A stretch of DNA of 5,286 nt from JBGPLH01 sp041486365 [NCBI: Thermodesulfobacteriota bacterium] (GTDB lineage Bacteria; JAUYMQ01). The notes under the pieces are model-generated. The model saw nothing but the letters and a program-made list of their open reading frames with translations, was not told the origin of the DNA and did not search any database. Shown here one piece after another: positions 5,092-5,286 of the stretch; the first letter of the stretch is position 1, and every line of letters begins with the position of its first letter. The position numbers were made by a program, and so were the translations under genes. The stretch spans positions 1 to 5,286 of the forward strand of contig JBGPLH010000246.1 of assembly GCA_041486365.1 (NCBI GenBank), read 5' to 3'.

Positions 5092-5286
5092 GTGAGGCGC
5101 GCGAAGTCTCGGCCCACGTCGTGGACGCGCCACGCCTTGCCCCTCCTCTTCGGCGCCCTGCTCATCCTTTTCGCCGCCTACCTCGGATACCTGAACCACC
5201 GGATCACGAAGCGCCTGGGCTCGGACCCCGCCCGGTCCCGGACGCGCTTCTTCGCCGATCGCTTCCGGATCCTGCCGGGGATGGAC
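5092..5286 (+). CDS. Probable class A penicillin-binding protein (PBP1B-like), N-terminal fragment running off the window
   Basis: An open frame of 65 codons begins with GTG at 5092 and continues past the right edge. Residues 1-14 are basic (Arg, Lys, His). Residues 15-34 form one hydrophobic membrane segment. Then comes YLNHRITKRLGSD (33-45), followed by FFADRFRILPGMD (53-65). A short basic cytoplasmic tail, a single membrane anchor, a Y-L-x-x-x-I type stretch and a (Y/F)-A-x-x-(F/L)-x-L-x-P-G-M motif match how PBP1B/MrcB-type bifunctional peptidoglycan synthases begin. The transglycosylase and transpeptidase domains would lie outside the window, so the call rests only on this short N-terminus. 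GTG is the only start codon in frame between the terminator and the membrane segment. No clear Shine-Dalgarno sequence precedes it. An alternative is another single-pass envelope protein. Confidence 0.55.
   Translation, partial: MRRAKSRPTSWTRHALPLLFGALLILFAAYLGYLNHRITKRLGSDPARSRTRFFADRFRILPGMD

Overview
The window is strongly GC-rich and densely coded. It holds four complete genes and two genes cut by the window edges. A periplasm-type Cu,Zn superoxide dismutase and what looks like the start of a class A penicillin-binding protein of the PBP1B kind suggest a Gram-negative, two-membrane bacterium of high GC content (myxobacterial, acidobacterial, gemmatimonad or a similar lineage). The sequence alone does not fix the phylum. 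No mobile element, tRNA, rRNA or CRISPR is visible.

Layout. Positions 1-901 (minus) carry the first 300 residues of a PLP-dependent alanine-racemase-fold enzyme of the amino acid deaminase / D-threonine aldolase group. Its 3' end lies outside the window. A 157-bp divergent spacer separates it from a two-gene plus-strand operon. The first operon gene is an OpuC/YehX-type ABC ATPase (1059-1808). Its stop overlaps the start of the second gene by 4 bp (ATGA). The second gene (1805-3310) fuses an OpuCC-like substrate-binding domain to an OpuCB-like permease domain. The two genes together could form a complete importer for quaternary-amine compatible solutes (glycine betaine, choline, carnitine type), with the binding domain attached to the membrane channel.

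The operon runs head-on into a minus-strand DEDDh 3'-5' exonuclease with an ExoX-like C-terminal module (3307-4113). The two stop codons share a single CTAG. A 205-bp divergent spacer follows, holding a good sigma70-type promoter and a structured leader for the SodC-type superoxide dismutase (4319-4963). That protein has a signal peptide and a low-complexity Ala/Gln linker encoded by a 12-bp tandem repeat. A strong intrinsic terminator (4983-5017) closes the sodC unit. A membrane protein then starts at a GTG (5092) and runs off the right edge.

The genes look like ordinary housekeeping and stress functions (solute uptake, DNA repair, periplasmic superoxide defence, cell wall). I found no convincing undescribed multi-gene system. 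The points most worth a second look are the binding-domain-first fusion transporter, the shared-stop convergent pair, the 12-bp repeat in sodC and the structured sodC leader.
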